Shown here: one piece after another, positions 1 to 9,147 of the stretch
Layout of the letters: the number at the start of each line of letters is the position of its first letter
Numbering within the stretch: the first letter of the stretch is position 1
Source of the DNA: Celeribacter baekdonensis B30
Lineage (GTDB): Bacteria > Pseudomonadota > Alphaproteobacteria > Rhodobacterales > Rhodobacteraceae
NCBI RefSeq assembly: GCF_000299875.1
Contig: NZ_AMRK01000003.1
Location: 124,001 to 188,000 of the forward strand
Direction: 5' to 3'
Length of the DNA: 64,000 nt
The notes under the pieces: model-generated
What the model was told of the DNA's origin: nothing
Database searches by the model: none
The model's input: only the letters and a program-made list of their open reading frames with translations
Program-made: the position numbers and the translations under genes

Positions 1-643
1 TTTCGCGGCCAAACAACACCTCTTCCATCCGGTCGGGTTCGACCGTGGCCGAGGACACGGTCACAAACGGCGCATCCTTGCGGTCGGAATGGGTATGAAT
101 GAACCGCGCGGCCACCTCTTTGCCAACGCCCGCAGGCCCGGTCAACATCACCCGCCCATTGGATTTGGTCACCTTGTCGAGGTTGATTTTGAGCTGTTTG
201 AAGGCCGAAGACACGCCGATCATTTCAACCTCGGCACCCCCGGAGCGTTTGAGCGAGGCGTTTTCACGCCGCAGTCGCGAGGTCTCCATGGCGCGGCCGA
301 CAACGACCATCAACTGATCAATATTGAACGGCTTCTCGATGAAATCGTAAGCGCCCTGTTTGATCGCCGCCACGGCGATTTCGATATTGCCATGACCGGA
401 AATGATGATGATCGGCACATCGGGATGTTCGCGTTTGACATGTTTGAGAATGTCGATCCCGTCCATGCCGCTGTCTTTTAGCCAAATGTCGAGCACCATC
501 AGCGAGGGCACCTGATCATTGATCTCTTTGAGACAGTCCTCAGAGTTCGACGCCAAGCGCGTTTCATAGCCTTCGTCGCGCAGAATATCTCCGATCAACT
601 CCCGGATATCGCGTTCGTCATCGACAATCAAAATGTCAGCCAT
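1..643 (-). CDS. ntrX: NtrX nitrogen response regulator (3' part missing)
   Basis: N-terminal 214 residues of an NtrC-family response regulator; the rest lies beyond the window start. A receiver domain fills residues 1-120, with acidic residues D8/D9, the phospho-acceptor D52 in VLDIWLKD and the lysine of EKPF near 104. The AAA+ domain then begins, with Walker A GPAGVGKE at about 169-176. The start ATG is at 643-641, 23 bp after the ntrY stop, so the two genes are co-transcribed and NtrX is the partner of the NtrY kinase. In the family NtrYX responds to nitrogen and redox or envelope signals. Whether this NtrX keeps a GAFTGA loop cannot be seen here. Confidence 0.93.
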   Translation of the reverse strand, partial: MADILIVDDERDIRELIGDILRDEGYETRLASNSEDCLKEINDQVPSLMVLDIWLKDSGMDGIDILKHVKREHPDVPIIIISGHGNIEIAVAAIKQGAYDFIEKPFNIDQLMVVVGRAMETSRLRRENASLKRSGGAEVEMIGVSSAFKQLKINLDKVTKSNGRVMLTGPAGVGKEVAARFIHTHSDRKDAPFVTVSSATVEPDRMEEVLFGRE

Positions 644-666
644 GTGTCACACCCTTTACCTCAACG

Positions 667-2928
667 TTATACTGCAAGCTTTTGTTTTTCATCTACTTCC
701 ACCTCTTCGATCAAGGACAGGCGTAATGTCGCCTGCGCCCCGATCTGCCCCGAGGGATCAAGTGGCACACCGTCCGTCAATGTCAGGGTGCCGCCATGTT
801 CCTCGATGATTTTTTTCACAATCGGCAAGCCCAACCCGGTACCCTTTTCGCGTGTCGTCACATAGGGTTCAAACAGGCGGGAGCGATCTTCGGGCAGGCC
901 GATCCCATTGTCGGTGATGGTCACCACCGCCTCTGTGCCGTCGCGCGTCAAGGCCACATGGATATGCGGAGTGTGGCCTTCTGGTATGCCATTTTCGTAA
1001 AGACTTTCAATGGCTTCCCCGGCATTTTTAATCAGGTTTGTCAACGCTTGACCAATCATCGTCGCATCCACCTCTGCCCAAGCAGACCGGGGCGTGATCT
1101 CGGCGGTGATGGTCACATCGGGCTGGGCATTTTGTTGCAACAACACGGCGCCTTTGACCAGTTCAACCAAATCATGATCACGCCGCTCAGGCGTCGGCAT
1201 CCGGGCGAATTTTGAAAACTCATCAACGATGCGACGCAAATCCCCGGTCTGGCGCACGATCACCGAGGTGTATTGCTCCAAATCGGCGCGGCCCTCTTCG
1301 GACAATCCCTTGCCAAATTTGCGCAAAATGCGTTCGGCCGACAATTGGATCGGCGTCAGCGGGTTTTTGATTTCATGCGCGATCCGGCGCGCCACATCGC
1401 CCCAAGCGGCCAAACGCTGTGCTGAGACAAGGTCGGTCACATCGTCAAACACCACCACATAGCCTTCCAGCAATCCGTTCACATCGCGCCGCGTGGCGAT
1501 ACGCACCAACAGGCTTTCTTGTGCGCCGGAACGGATCAACCGAATTTCCTCTTGCACCACTTCGCGGGCCTGACTGCGCAGCGCGTCAAACAGCGGGCCA
1601 AATTCCGGCACCACGACCGCAAGGGCCTCGCCCGTCACATCGCGCTCCCCCACGGACAGAAGTGCGTGCGCCGACCGGTTGGACAGGGTCACCCGCCCCT
1701 CGGCGTCCAGCCCCATCACCCCCGCCGTCACCGATGAGAGCACCGAGTCAAACAGGCGGCGGCGGCGGTCAATCTGTTCGTTGCGGTCCAAAAGTTCGTT
1801 GCGCTGGATGTTGAGCTGGCCGGTCATTTGGTTGAACACCTGACCCAGCGTGGCGATTTCATCATCGCCATCCTCGACCAGAACCCGCACCGACAAATCG
1901 CCCTCGCCGACCTGTTTCGCCGCCCCGGCCAGCCGTCCGATCGGGCGCGCCAGACGTTCGGCAAACCACAGGCCAAGCCAAGTGGCGGCCAAGATCAAAA
2001 TGATCGCAAACCCCAGATATAAAAGGCCAAATTCAAACAAAAGCCGCCCGCGCTCGCTTTCCAACTGATTGTAGAGCGCGATGGAATCCTGGGTATCATC
2101 AAGCAGGTTGAGGATTTTGCCATCGACATCGCGGGTGACATAAAGATAGCGATCCGAAAAGCCCGCAAGGCGCTGCAAGGCGCGGCTTTCGTTGCGGTCC
2201 CAATCGTCAATAAGCACCAGTTCGCCGGTTTCAGCCCGGCGCAAATCCGCCTCTGAGGGCTGTTCATAATCAAACAGATAGGAGCGTTCGCCGCGCGCCC
2301 GGATGTCGCCCGCGCGATCAATCACATAGGCCTCACGCAAGCCGCGTTGGATCAGCCCCTGGCCCTGATTGAGCACCTGACGCAGCGCGCCATCGGGCAG
2401 GATTGTCATGGACCGACGGCGCTCGATGATGAAATTGGCCAGCGCCCGCGTGTCTTCGGCCAGGCCGTCGTGATGCTCTGCCTCATAGGCTTTGGCGGCC
2501 TCCAACGAGGAGCCGACCACATTGCGCACCCGATCCGAAAACCAGCCCTCAAGGCCGAAATTCACCGTCACCACGGCAAAAATCGCCACGGTGATGGTCG
2601 GGATCAGGGCAAGGAGAACAAAGACGCCAGAGAGGCGCAGGTGCAGCCGCGAGCCTTCGGAATGGGCGCGGCGTGCGGCAATGACCCGAGCGATGCGTTG
2701 GGCAACAAGCCCCGCCACCACAAGGACATAGACCACATCGGCCAAAAGCACGACGCGCAGCGACCCCGATGCGGGGCCGTGATCCAACGGGCCAAGCACC
2801 AAAAAGGTCGAGATTGCCAGGATCGGCCCCAACACAAACACCGCGACAGTCGCGGCGTTTTGCAACCGACGCAGGCGTCGCAGGCGCATGAGCCTGTTCC
2901 AGCTTTGCTTGCCGATTGTCTGTGCCAA
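667..2928 (-). CDS. ntrY: NtrY membrane sensor histidine kinase
   Basis: Transmembrane sensor kinase that should phosphorylate NtrX. With the chosen start it has 753 residues, close to the usual size. The order is paired membrane helices (about 25-45 and 58-85), another helix near 100-123, an extracytoplasmic region, a membrane helix near 300-323, HAMP, PAS (about 390-505), HisKA with the phospho-histidine in [10 protein letters not shown] (about H518), and HATPase_c with NLIKNAGEAI and GTGLGLPI. I chose a TTG start at 2928 because an ACGAGGT ribosome site lies about 6 bases upstream. The first ATG at 2889 has no good site and would shorten the N-terminus by 13 residues. An ATG at 3009 is also open but is an unlikely extension. 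Confidence 0.92.
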   Translation of the reverse strand: MAQTIGKQSWNRLMRLRRLRRLQNAATVAVFVLGPILAISTFLVLGPLDHGPASGSLRVVLLADVVYVLVVAGLVAQRIARVIAARRAHSEGSRLHLRLSGVFVLLALIPTITVAIFAVVTVNFGLEGWFSDRVRNVVGSSLEAAKAYEAEHHDGLAEDTRALANFIIERRRSMTILPDGALRQVLNQGQGLIQRGLREAYVIDRAGDIRARGERSYLFDYEQPSEADLRRAETGELVLIDDWDRNESRALQRLAGFSDRYLYVTRDVDGKILNLLDDTQDSIALYNQLESERGRLLFEFGLLYLGFAIILILAATWLGLWFAERLARPIGRLAGAAKQVGEGDLSVRVLVEDGDDEIATLGQVFNQMTGQLNIQRNELLDRNEQIDRRRRLFDSVLSSVTAGVMGLDAEGRVTLSNRSAHALLSVGERDVTGEALAVVVPEFGPLFDALRSQAREVVQEEIRLIRSGAQESLLVRIATRRDVNGLLEGYVVVFDDVTDLVSAQRLAAWGDVARRIAHEIKNPLTPIQLSAERILRKFGKGLSEEGRADLEQYTSVIVRQTGDLRRIVDEFSKFARMPTPERRDHDLVELVKGAVLLQQNAQPDVTITAEITPRSAWAEVDATMIGQALTNLIKNAGEAIESLYENGIPEGHTPHIHVALTRDGTEAVVTITDNGIGLPEDRSRLFEPYVTTREKGTGLGLPIVKKIIEEHGGTLTLTDGVPLDPSGQIGAQATLRLSLIEEVEVDEKQKLAV

Positions 2929-3067
2929 AGCCCACCTCGTACTGGTCCACCGGAGCGCCTTGGCCCGGTGATCCGGTGCCGAAAACGCCCCCTCACACCG
3001 TGGCACCAAGGACGCAGCAGCGTGATATTCCTGTCACTGCGCCCAAATCACCACGGATGTGGCCTAT

Positions 3068-4444
3068 TTACATCAGTTTGCGGCGGCGTGTCACCTGAAT
3101 ATCGAGGTCGTTGATCTTTTTTCTCAAGGTATTGCGGTTGATGCCAAGCAAGTCGGCACATTTGGCCTGATTTCCGCCGACGGAATCGAGCGCAATTTCG
3201 ATCAAAGGCCCTTCGACCTCCTTCAAAATGCGCTGATACAGACCCGGTGAGGGCAAAACCCCGCCATGCAGGTCGAAGTAGCGGCGCAAATGCTTGGCCA
3301 CAGACGACGACAGCTTTTCGCCCTCGCCCCCGCCCTGCAATGGCTCCATCGCGGGCTGATTGCCCAGCACCAATTCGACTTCGGTGCGGGTGATTTCCTC
3401 TTCGGGGGCGGTCACGATCAGCCGCCGAATGGTGTTTTCCAACTGACGCACGTTGCCGGGCCAACTGTAGGCGCGCACAAGTTCGAGCGCCTCATTGGTA
3501 AAACGGCGCGCCGCCATGCCATCGCGCTCGGCCTTGCCCAAAAAGAAATCGGCCAAAAGCGGAATATCGTCGACCCGTTCGCGCAGCGAGGGCACCGAAA
3601 TCGTCACCCCGCCCAAACGGTAAAACAGATCCTGACGGAAGGCGCCGTTTTCCATTTTCGCGCCCAGATCGGCCTGAGACGTGGCCATGATCCGCGGCGC
3701 ATTGTCGGTGAAACTGTCGAGCATCCGCACGATCCGCGCTTGCGCGTCCTCGTCCAGATCGCCGACCTCATCAAACAGGATAGACCCGTTTTTGGCGCGC
3801 GAAATCACCGTCGCCGGGCCTTCCATCGTCGCCAGATCAGAGGCAGAGACCACCACAAACGGCAGGCTGCGACGATCGGAAAAATCATGAATGGCGCGTG
3901 CGATCAGGGATTTGCCCGTCCCGCTTTCGCCGGTGATCAGCACCGGAAGATCGGTATTCATCACCCGCGCGACCAAGCGATAGAGCGTCTGCATCGCGGG
4001 CGTGCGCCCCACCAACGGTAGGTCTTCCTGCACCGTTTCCGAAGGCGCTTTGGCGGTCGAGGGCGCCGGATTGGCGCGGCGTTTGACCTCCAACGCTTTT
4101 GCCGCCCGTTTCATCAAATCCGGCAAATCAAACGGTTTGGGCAGGTAATCAAAGGCCTCCGCTTCGGCGGCCTGAATTGCGGTCATGATGGTGTTTTGCG
4201 CCGAAATCACGATCACCGGCAGGCCGGGACGCAGTTCCGCGATGCGCGGCAGGGCCTCAAGCCCATTGCCATCGGGCATGATCACATCGGAAATCACCAG
4301 ATCGCCTTTGCCCTCTTCCACCCAGCGCATCAGCGTCACCAATGATGAGGTCGCATGGACTTTACACCCGGCGCGGGTCAGCGCCTGGGTCAAAACCGTG
4401 CGGATTGTGCGGTCGTCATCCGCGACGAGGATCGTACCATCCAT
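3068..4444 (-). CDS. ntrC: NtrC nitrogen regulator, GAFTGA-less type
   Basis: Response regulator of the NtrBC system, 458 residues. The receiver domain (1-120) has D10/D11 and phospho-acceptor D53 (ISDVIMPDG). The AAA+ domain has Walker A GESGTGKS (172-179) and Walker B ILFDEV (223-228). The C-terminal Fis-type helix-turn-helix is around 420-455 ([19 protein letters not shown]). Only about 22 residues separate the VVSAS strand from Walker B, so the segment that carries GAFTGA in sigma-54 activators is missing. Rhodobacter capsulatus NtrC lacks this loop and activates sigma-70 polymerase, so the same is inferred here. The ATG at 4444 has GGAGA upstream. The gap to ntrB is 105 bp. Confidence 0.95.
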   Translation of the reverse strand: MDGTILVADDDRTIRTVLTQALTRAGCKVHATSSLVTLMRWVEEGKGDLVISDVIMPDGNGLEALPRIAELRPGLPVIVISAQNTIMTAIQAAEAEAFDYLPKPFDLPDLMKRAAKALEVKRRANPAPSTAKAPSETVQEDLPLVGRTPAMQTLYRLVARVMNTDLPVLITGESGTGKSLIARAIHDFSDRRSLPFVVVSASDLATMEGPATVISRAKNGSILFDEVGDLDEDAQARIVRMLDSFTDNAPRIMATSQADLGAKMENGAFRQDLFYRLGGVTISVPSLRERVDDIPLLADFFLGKAERDGMAARRFTNEALELVRAYSWPGNVRQLENTIRRLIVTAPEEEITRTEVELVLGNQPAMEPLQGGGEGEKLSSSVAKHLRRYFDLHGGVLPSPGLYQRILKEVEGPLIEIALDSVGGNQAKCADLLGINRNTLRKKINDLDIQVTRRRKLM

Positions 4445-4549
4445 TATCGTTCTCCTTGTCCGTCTCGCGTTGGGATCAGGTCAGTAACGTCCCGATCCGC
4501 GCTCTGCCCCTTTTGAACGGGGATTTTCACACTTATATGACGTCCCTCC

Positions 4550-5632
4550 TTATCCATCGGCGCGTTCATCACGCGGCGCGACGGGGAGAGAAATCCGAAA
4601 CACTGTTTTGCCGGGCACGGAGTCCACGGAAATCCAACCTTCATGGTCGGAAATAATCTTTGAGACCAATGCAAGGCCAAGCCCGGTGCCATTTTCACGT
4701 CCCGAGACGAAAGGTTCAAAAATATCGGCGGCAATCTCCGGCGGCAGGCCGGGGCCATCATCAATAATCTCGACCTGAAGCGGCAGGGCCGCCCCCGAGC
4801 CATCCTTGCGACGCAGCCGCAGCGACAGGTCATAGAAGGTGCGCAAACGGATCGTCCCACCGGATTTTCCCGCAGCTTCTGATGCATTTTTGAACAGATT
4901 CAGGAAAATCTGCAACAATTGATCGCCATCGACATAGGTCGGCGGCAGCGAGGGATCGAATTCCTCGACGAATTTCATCGAGGCGGCGTAGGACAGCTCG
5001 GCGGATTTACGGGCACGGTCCAACAGGTCATGGATGTTGATCGGACGCTTTTCGGGTGGGCGCAGATTGCCGAATTGTTCGACCTGCTCCAACAAGGCGA
5101 CGATCCGACGGCTTTCGGCGACGATCAAATCGGTGAGTTCCAAATCTTCGGGGCTCAGGCTCATCGACAAAAGCTGGGCCGCGCCGGTGATCCCCGCCAA
5201 CGGGTTCTTGATCTCATGCGCCAACATTTCCGCCATGCCAATGGCAGAGCGCGCCGAGGTTTTGACCTGATGCGATCGCCCCAGACGATCGGCGATCTGG
5301 CGCGGCTCCATCAACAGGATGAGCCAGTTCTCGACGCCTTGTAGTGGCGCGATTTGGATATTGCATTGCACCGGGGCGGCGTTGCCCCCCGAGACATCGA
5401 CATTGTTGATGAACATCGGCGAGCTGTCGCGACGAACACGCGAAAAGGCTTCTTCCAGCGGCGCATCAATGGCCAATTTATCAAACACCGGCACGTTTTT
5501 GAGCGATTTGGCCGAGGCGTTGAGGAACAACTCGGCGCTCGAATTGATCTCAACAATCTGATCGGCCTCGTTGATCATCAGCGCCGGTACGGGCAGCGAG
5601 GGCCAGAGCGTGTCAAAACGCGCATCACTCAT
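4550..5632 (-). CDS. ntrB: NtrB nitrogen sensor histidine kinase/phosphatase
   Basis: Soluble sensor kinase of 360 residues that controls phosphorylation of NtrC, normally under PII control. A PAS domain covers about 10-110, HisKA contains [12 protein letters not shown] with H139, and HATPase_c contains NLFKNASEA and GTGLGLAL. No membrane helices are present. The ATG at 5632 overlaps the dusB stop as ATGA, so translation is probably coupled. An ATG 21 bases upstream is open but would extend into dusB. The gene order dusB-ntrB-ntrC matches the nifR3-ntrB-ntrC operon of Rhodobacter. Confidence 0.95.
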   Translation of the reverse strand: MSDARFDTLWPSLPVPALMINEADQIVEINSSAELFLNASAKSLKNVPVFDKLAIDAPLEEAFSRVRRDSSPMFINNVDVSGGNAAPVQCNIQIAPLQGVENWLILLMEPRQIADRLGRSHQVKTSARSAIGMAEMLAHEIKNPLAGITGAAQLLSMSLSPEDLELTDLIVAESRRIVALLEQVEQFGNLRPPEKRPINIHDLLDRARKSAELSYAASMKFVEEFDPSLPPTYVDGDQLLQIFLNLFKNASEAAGKSGGTIRLRTFYDLSLRLRRKDGSGAALPLQVEIIDDGPGLPPEIAADIFEPFVSGRENGTGLGLALVSKIISDHEGWISVDSVPGKTVFRISLPVAPRDERADG

Positions 5633-6609
5633 GCGGCAAGTCCTTCTGTGCAAAACGCGTCAGGCAAAAGGTCCAACACGGCCTTGGGCGCTTTTGCGGT
5701 CAAGATCCGCCGCCGCAACTTATCCATCGTGCCCGCCTCATCCATGTACCATCCCAAATGTTTGCGCATCACCCGGCCACCCAGCTCGGTGCCGTAAAAG
5801 CCCAGACCCGCCTCGTAATGTCCCGCCACCAGATCGGCCAAATCACCGCCCGCAGGTGCGATGGGTGCGGGGGCGCCGGTCAGATTGGCGGCGACTTGCG
5901 CCAAAAGCCAAGGCCGCCCCTGCGCACCGCGTCCAATCATCACGCCGTCGGCCCCCGAGGCCACAAGCGCGCGGCGCGCGGCATCGGTCGAAATGATGTC
6001 GCCGTTGGCGATCACCGGGATGCTGACCGCGTCTTTGACCGAGCGGATCGCGGCCCAATCGGCCTGACCTTTGTAGAGCTGACAGCGGGTGCGGCCATGA
6101 ATGGTGATCATCGCGATGCCCGCCGCCTCGGCGCGGCGCGCCAGTTCGGGGGCGTTGCGCAGCGCGTCATCCCAACCCAGCCGGGTTTTCAACGTCACCG
6201 GGATCGACACGGCCGCCACGACCGCCTCGATCAAGCTCAAAGCATGGTCCAGATCGCGCATCAGGGCCGAGCCGGAATAGCCCGAGACCACGCGTTTCGC
6301 CGGGCAGCCCATGTTGATGTCGATGAGTCTCGCGCCGTTGGCTTCGACCATTTTGGCGGCCTCAGACATCCAATGCGCCTCACGCCCGGCCAATTGCACG
6401 GCGGAGTTGTCGACGCCAAAACCCAACTCGGCCTTTTCGCGCGACCCGGCGCGGGCGTTGACCATATCGTGAGAGGCCACCATTTCAGACACCACAAGCC
6501 CCGCCCCAAAGGAGGCGACAAGCGCGCGGAACGGCAGGTCGGTGATTCCGGCCATTGGGGCCAGAAACACCGGCGGATCGAGGGTGAGGTGCGCCAAACG
6601 AACGGGCAA
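5629..6609 (-). CDS. dusB: tRNA-dihydrouridine synthase DusB (NifR3)
   Basis: FMN-dependent enzyme that reduces uridine to dihydrouridine in tRNA, 326 residues. It has the N-terminal flavin motif [13 protein letters not shown], the catalytic cysteine C102 in NMGCPAKR, and [11 protein letters not shown] further on; a C-terminal helical domain follows. I chose the TTG at 6609 because ACAAGGATTAATCGC lies directly upstream with AAGGA at good spacing and the product then has family length. The reading frame stays open to an ATG at 6708, but those extra residues do not resemble the family. First gene of the dusB-ntrBC operon, historically called nifR3. Confidence 0.93.
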   Translation of the reverse strand: MPVRLAHLTLDPPVFLAPMAGITDLPFRALVASFGAGLVVSEMVASHDMVNARAGSREKAELGFGVDNSAVQLAGREAHWMSEAAKMVEANGARLIDINMGCPAKRVVSGYSGSALMRDLDHALSLIEAVVAAVSIPVTLKTRLGWDDALRNAPELARRAEAAGIAMITIHGRTRCQLYKGQADWAAIRSVKDAVSIPVIANGDIISTDAARRALVASGADGVMIGRGAQGRPWLLAQVAANLTGAPAPIAPAGGDLADLVAGHYEAGLGFYGTELGGRVMRKHLGWYMDEAGTMDKLRRRILTAKAPKAVLDLLPDAFCTEGLAA

Positions 6610-6776
6610 GCGATTAATCCTTGTGCATTTCAAACAGGGGTAGCGCTCACTTATGCGAGTCGCAAAGGAATGAGGGCAAAAAAGGTGCGAAAACAGGCCG
6701 ACGCACAAAATTTAATCGATCTGACGGTGAAAACAGCGCCATTGCAAGGCTGCGCGTCACCGATTATCCCATCCGC
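6610..6776. promoter_or_regulatory. Divergent dusB / ispDF promoter region
   Basis: 167 bp between the divergently transcribed dusB and ispDF genes, so it must hold both promoters. An inverted repeat TGCGA-G-TCGCA lies at 6654-6664. I cannot assign -35/-10 boxes with confidence. Confidence 0.5.
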
Positions 6777-7970
6777 ATGACAAAAGGACTTCCAAAACGC
6801 GCCGCTTTGATCGTCGCGGCCGGACGTGGCACCCGCGCGGGCGGAGCTTTGCCCAAACAATGGCAACCGCTCGGCCAAGTTCGGGTGATTGATCATGCCG
6901 TGGCGGCGTTTCGCGATCTGGTCGATGTGATCATGGTGGTGCATCACCCGGACGATCTGGTCCTGGCACAAACCCTTGAAAAGGTGGACCTTGTGCCGGG
7001 GGCCGCCCGCCGATCCGACTCGGTCAAGGCCGGGCTGACGGCGCTGAACGGTCAGGGCGTGGATCAGGTGTTGATCCATGACGCAGCGCGCGCGCTGGTG
7101 CCCCGTGAGGTGATCCAAGCGGTGATCGCGGCGCTCGACAGCGGATCGGGCGCGGCGCCGGCCTTGGCAGTCACCGACGCGCTTTGGCTCGGCGCAAAGA
7201 ATGAGAGCGGCACGATTGTCGAAGGCACACAGGATCGCACCGGATTGTTTCGCGCCCAAACGCCGCAAGGCTTTGCCTTTGACGCCATCCTGCACGCGCA
7301 TCAGGCGCACAGTGGCGAGGCCGCCGACGATGTCGAAGTGGCGCGCAAGGCCGGGATGGACGTGACGATCACGCAAGGCTCCGAAGACAATTTTAAAATC
7401 ACCCATCCCGAAGATTTCGCCCGCGCAGAACGGCTTTTGGCCGCGCGCGAGGCGGCACATCGGGCGGGACAGAAGGAGACGCAGGGCATGGAATTTCGGC
7501 TTGGCAATGGCTATGATGTGCACAGGTTTGGCGAGGGCGACCATGTGTGGCTCTGCGGTGTGAAAGTGCCGCATGGTAGGAGCCTTCAGGGCCATTCGGA
7601 CGCCGATGTGGGGATGCACGCCCTGACGGATGCGATTTACGGTGCATTGGCGGAGGGCGACATTGGTCAACATTTTCCGCCAACTGATCCGCAATGGAAA
7701 GGCGCCGAGAGCCATATTTTCCTGCGCCATGCAATCAAACTTGCGCGCGACAAGGGCTATGAGATGATGAATTGCGATGTCACTTTGGTCTGTGAGCGCC
7801 CTAAGGTTGGGCCACATGCGCAAGCGATGCGGCGGGCCTTGGCCGAGATTATGGACATCGCGATGGATAAAGTGTCTGTCAAAGCCACCACCTCGGAGCG
7901 GCTCGGGTTCACCGGGCGCGAAGAAGGCATTGCCGCATTGGCAACAGCCGCATTGATGACACAGCGCTGA
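6777..7970 (+). CDS. ispDF: Bifunctional IspDF (MEP isoprenoid pathway)
   Basis: Fusion of 397 residues joining two non-consecutive steps of the methylerythritol phosphate pathway. IspD (2-C-methyl-D-erythritol 4-phosphate cytidylyltransferase) occupies about 1-225, with the nucleotide loop [10 protein letters not shown] at 11-20 and K27. IspF (MECDP synthase) starts at about 238, with metal ligands D247 and H249 in GYDVHRF and H281 in ADVGMHA, and the CDP-binding ATTSERLGF region near the end. Fused IspDF is common in alphaproteobacteria. The ATG at 6777 (MTKGLPKR) is chosen although its ribosome site is weak. Upstream in-frame ATGs would add unrelated sequence overlapping dusB. Confidence 0.95.
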   Translation: MTKGLPKRAALIVAAGRGTRAGGALPKQWQPLGQVRVIDHAVAAFRDLVDVIMVVHHPDDLVLAQTLEKVDLVPGAARRSDSVKAGLTALNGQGVDQVLIHDAARALVPREVIQAVIAALDSGSGAAPALAVTDALWLGAKNESGTIVEGTQDRTGLFRAQTPQGFAFDAILHAHQAHSGEAADDVEVARKAGMDVTITQGSEDNFKITHPEDFARAERLLAAREAAHRAGQKETQGMEFRLGNGYDVHRFGEGDHVWLCGVKVPHGRSLQGHSDADVGMHALTDAIYGALAEGDIGQHFPPTDPQWKGAESHIFLRHAIKLARDKGYEMMNCDVTLVCERPKVGPHAQAMRRALAEIMDIAMDKVSVKATTSERLGFTGREEGIAALATAALMTQR

Positions 7971-7985
7971 TCAAGGATCGTTGAG

Positions 7986-8483
7986 ATGAAACCCATTGCA
8001 GAACTGATCGCCACCCTCGCCCGTGTTGGGTATATGACCCCTGCCCCCGGAACTTGGGGTTCTGCCGCGGCTGTGCCACTGTTTTGGGCGCTGGATCTGG
8101 CGCTTGGCGTGCCCGGCGTGATCATCGGCATCGTCGTCGCCTTTGTCGCCGGGCTGTGGGCCACCGGCGTGATGACCAAGGGGGCGGAAAACCACGACCC
8201 CTCCGAAATCGTCATCGACGAGCTGGTCGGCCAATGGATTGCCCTGTTGCCAGTCGCGATTGGCTCGGCCATGGCAGGCGCGCCTTCAACCGCGCTTTGG
8301 CCCGCCTGGCCCACGGCGTTTTTGGCCTTTCGCCTGTTCGATATTTGGAAACCCTGGATCATTGGCAAGGCGGACCGCCGTGGCGATGCTTTGGGTGTGA
8401 TGTTGGACGATGTGATCGCCGGCGTCTTTGCCGCGATTGTGGTTGTGGCCTTTGCTGGCGTCTATCACGGGATCATCATGTGA
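7986..8483 (+). CDS. pgpA: Phosphatidylglycerophosphatase A
   Basis: Membrane enzyme that dephosphorylates phosphatidylglycerophosphate to phosphatidylglycerol, 165 residues. The family features PAPGTWGSAAA near residue 20 and the DEL.GQWIALLP segment near 79 are present, along with several hydrophobic helices (about 33-55, 83-98 and 135-160). It starts 15 bp after the ispDF stop and its TGA overlaps the cinA ATG as TGATG, so ispDF-pgpA-cinA is likely one operon. Confidence 0.9.
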   Translation: MKPIAELIATLARVGYMTPAPGTWGSAAAVPLFWALDLALGVPGVIIGIVVAFVAGLWATGVMTKGAENHDPSEIVIDELVGQWIALLPVAIGSAMAGAPSTALWPAWPTAFLAFRLFDIWKPWIIGKADRRGDALGVMLDDVIAGVFAAIVVVAFAGVYHGIIM

Positions 8484-8974
8484 TGACAGTCGAACTCGCG
8501 ACAGAGGTCTTGGCTTTGGCGCGGGCGCAAGGTGTGACCATCGCCACCGCCGAAAGCTGCACCGGCGGGTTGATCATCGGCGCGCTGACCGAGATCGCCG
8601 GATCTTCCGACGTGGTGGACCGTGGGTTCATCACCTATTCCAACGCCGCCAAGATCGAAATGCTGGGCATCCTCCCCGCCACATTGGACGCCCATGGCGC
8701 GGTGTCCGAACAGATCGCGCGCGAGATGGCCGAGGGCGCTTTGACCCGTGGGGGCGTGGGGCTTGCGGTGTCGGTGACGGGCATCGCCGGACCGGGCGGA
8801 TCGGAGCACAAACCCGAAGGCCGGGTGTGTTTTGGACTGGCGCAAACGGGCCGGGCGTGCCGCGTTGAAACAGTCGAATTTGGTGCTTTGGGGCGCTCCA
8901 ATGTGCGCGCGCAGACGGTGATCCATGCGCTGAACCTGCTCAAAACGGCTTTGGGGCACCCCACTCAGGGCTGA
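8483..8974 (+). CDS. pncC: CinA C-terminal type nicotinamide-nucleotide amidase
   Basis: 163-residue stand-alone CinA C-terminal domain. The family deamidates NMN to NaMN in the pyridine nucleotide cycle. Diagnostic segments are ATAESCTGGL with the catalytic serine near residue 26, GFITYSNAAK, and SVTGIAGPGG. It lacks the N-terminal MoeA-like domain of full-length CinA, as is usual in alphaproteobacteria. The start overlaps the pgpA stop by one base; a GTG one codon upstream is an alternative. Confidence 0.9.
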   Translation: MTVELATEVLALARAQGVTIATAESCTGGLIIGALTEIAGSSDVVDRGFITYSNAAKIEMLGILPATLDAHGAVSEQIAREMAEGALTRGGVGLAVSVTGIAGPGGSEHKPEGRVCFGLAQTGRACRVETVEFGALGRSNVRAQTVIHALNLLKTALGHPTQG

Positions 8975-9147
8975 TATTCCTTTTTCGATTATTTTTTATG
9001 CTCACGCTTATTTTTAAGAATGTTTTTTAGACTTTTTGTATTTTGCTCTATTTTTAATCCCTAAAAATCCACAATTGCCCTTTTTTAACCTCCACCAAAG
9101 ACGCTTTACGCGCCACTAAGCGTAAATTTTGGCCTTAGGAGGGGAAT
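8975..9147. promoter_or_regulatory. AT-rich leader of amt with inverted repeat
   Basis: 173 bp that are far richer in A/T than the neighbours, with several T runs at 8980-9090. A perfect inverted repeat TTTACGC-8nt-GCGTAAA spans 9105-9126, just upstream of the amt ribosome site (AGGAGGGG at about 9136-9143). It could be an operator or a 5' UTR hairpin. The DNA must contain the amt promoter. Confidence 0.55.

Noticed and set aside
6621-6708. Overlapping 5' extensions of dusB and ispDF
   Set aside because: Both would start inside the promoter gap and add sequence unlike their families; internal starts with better sense were used.
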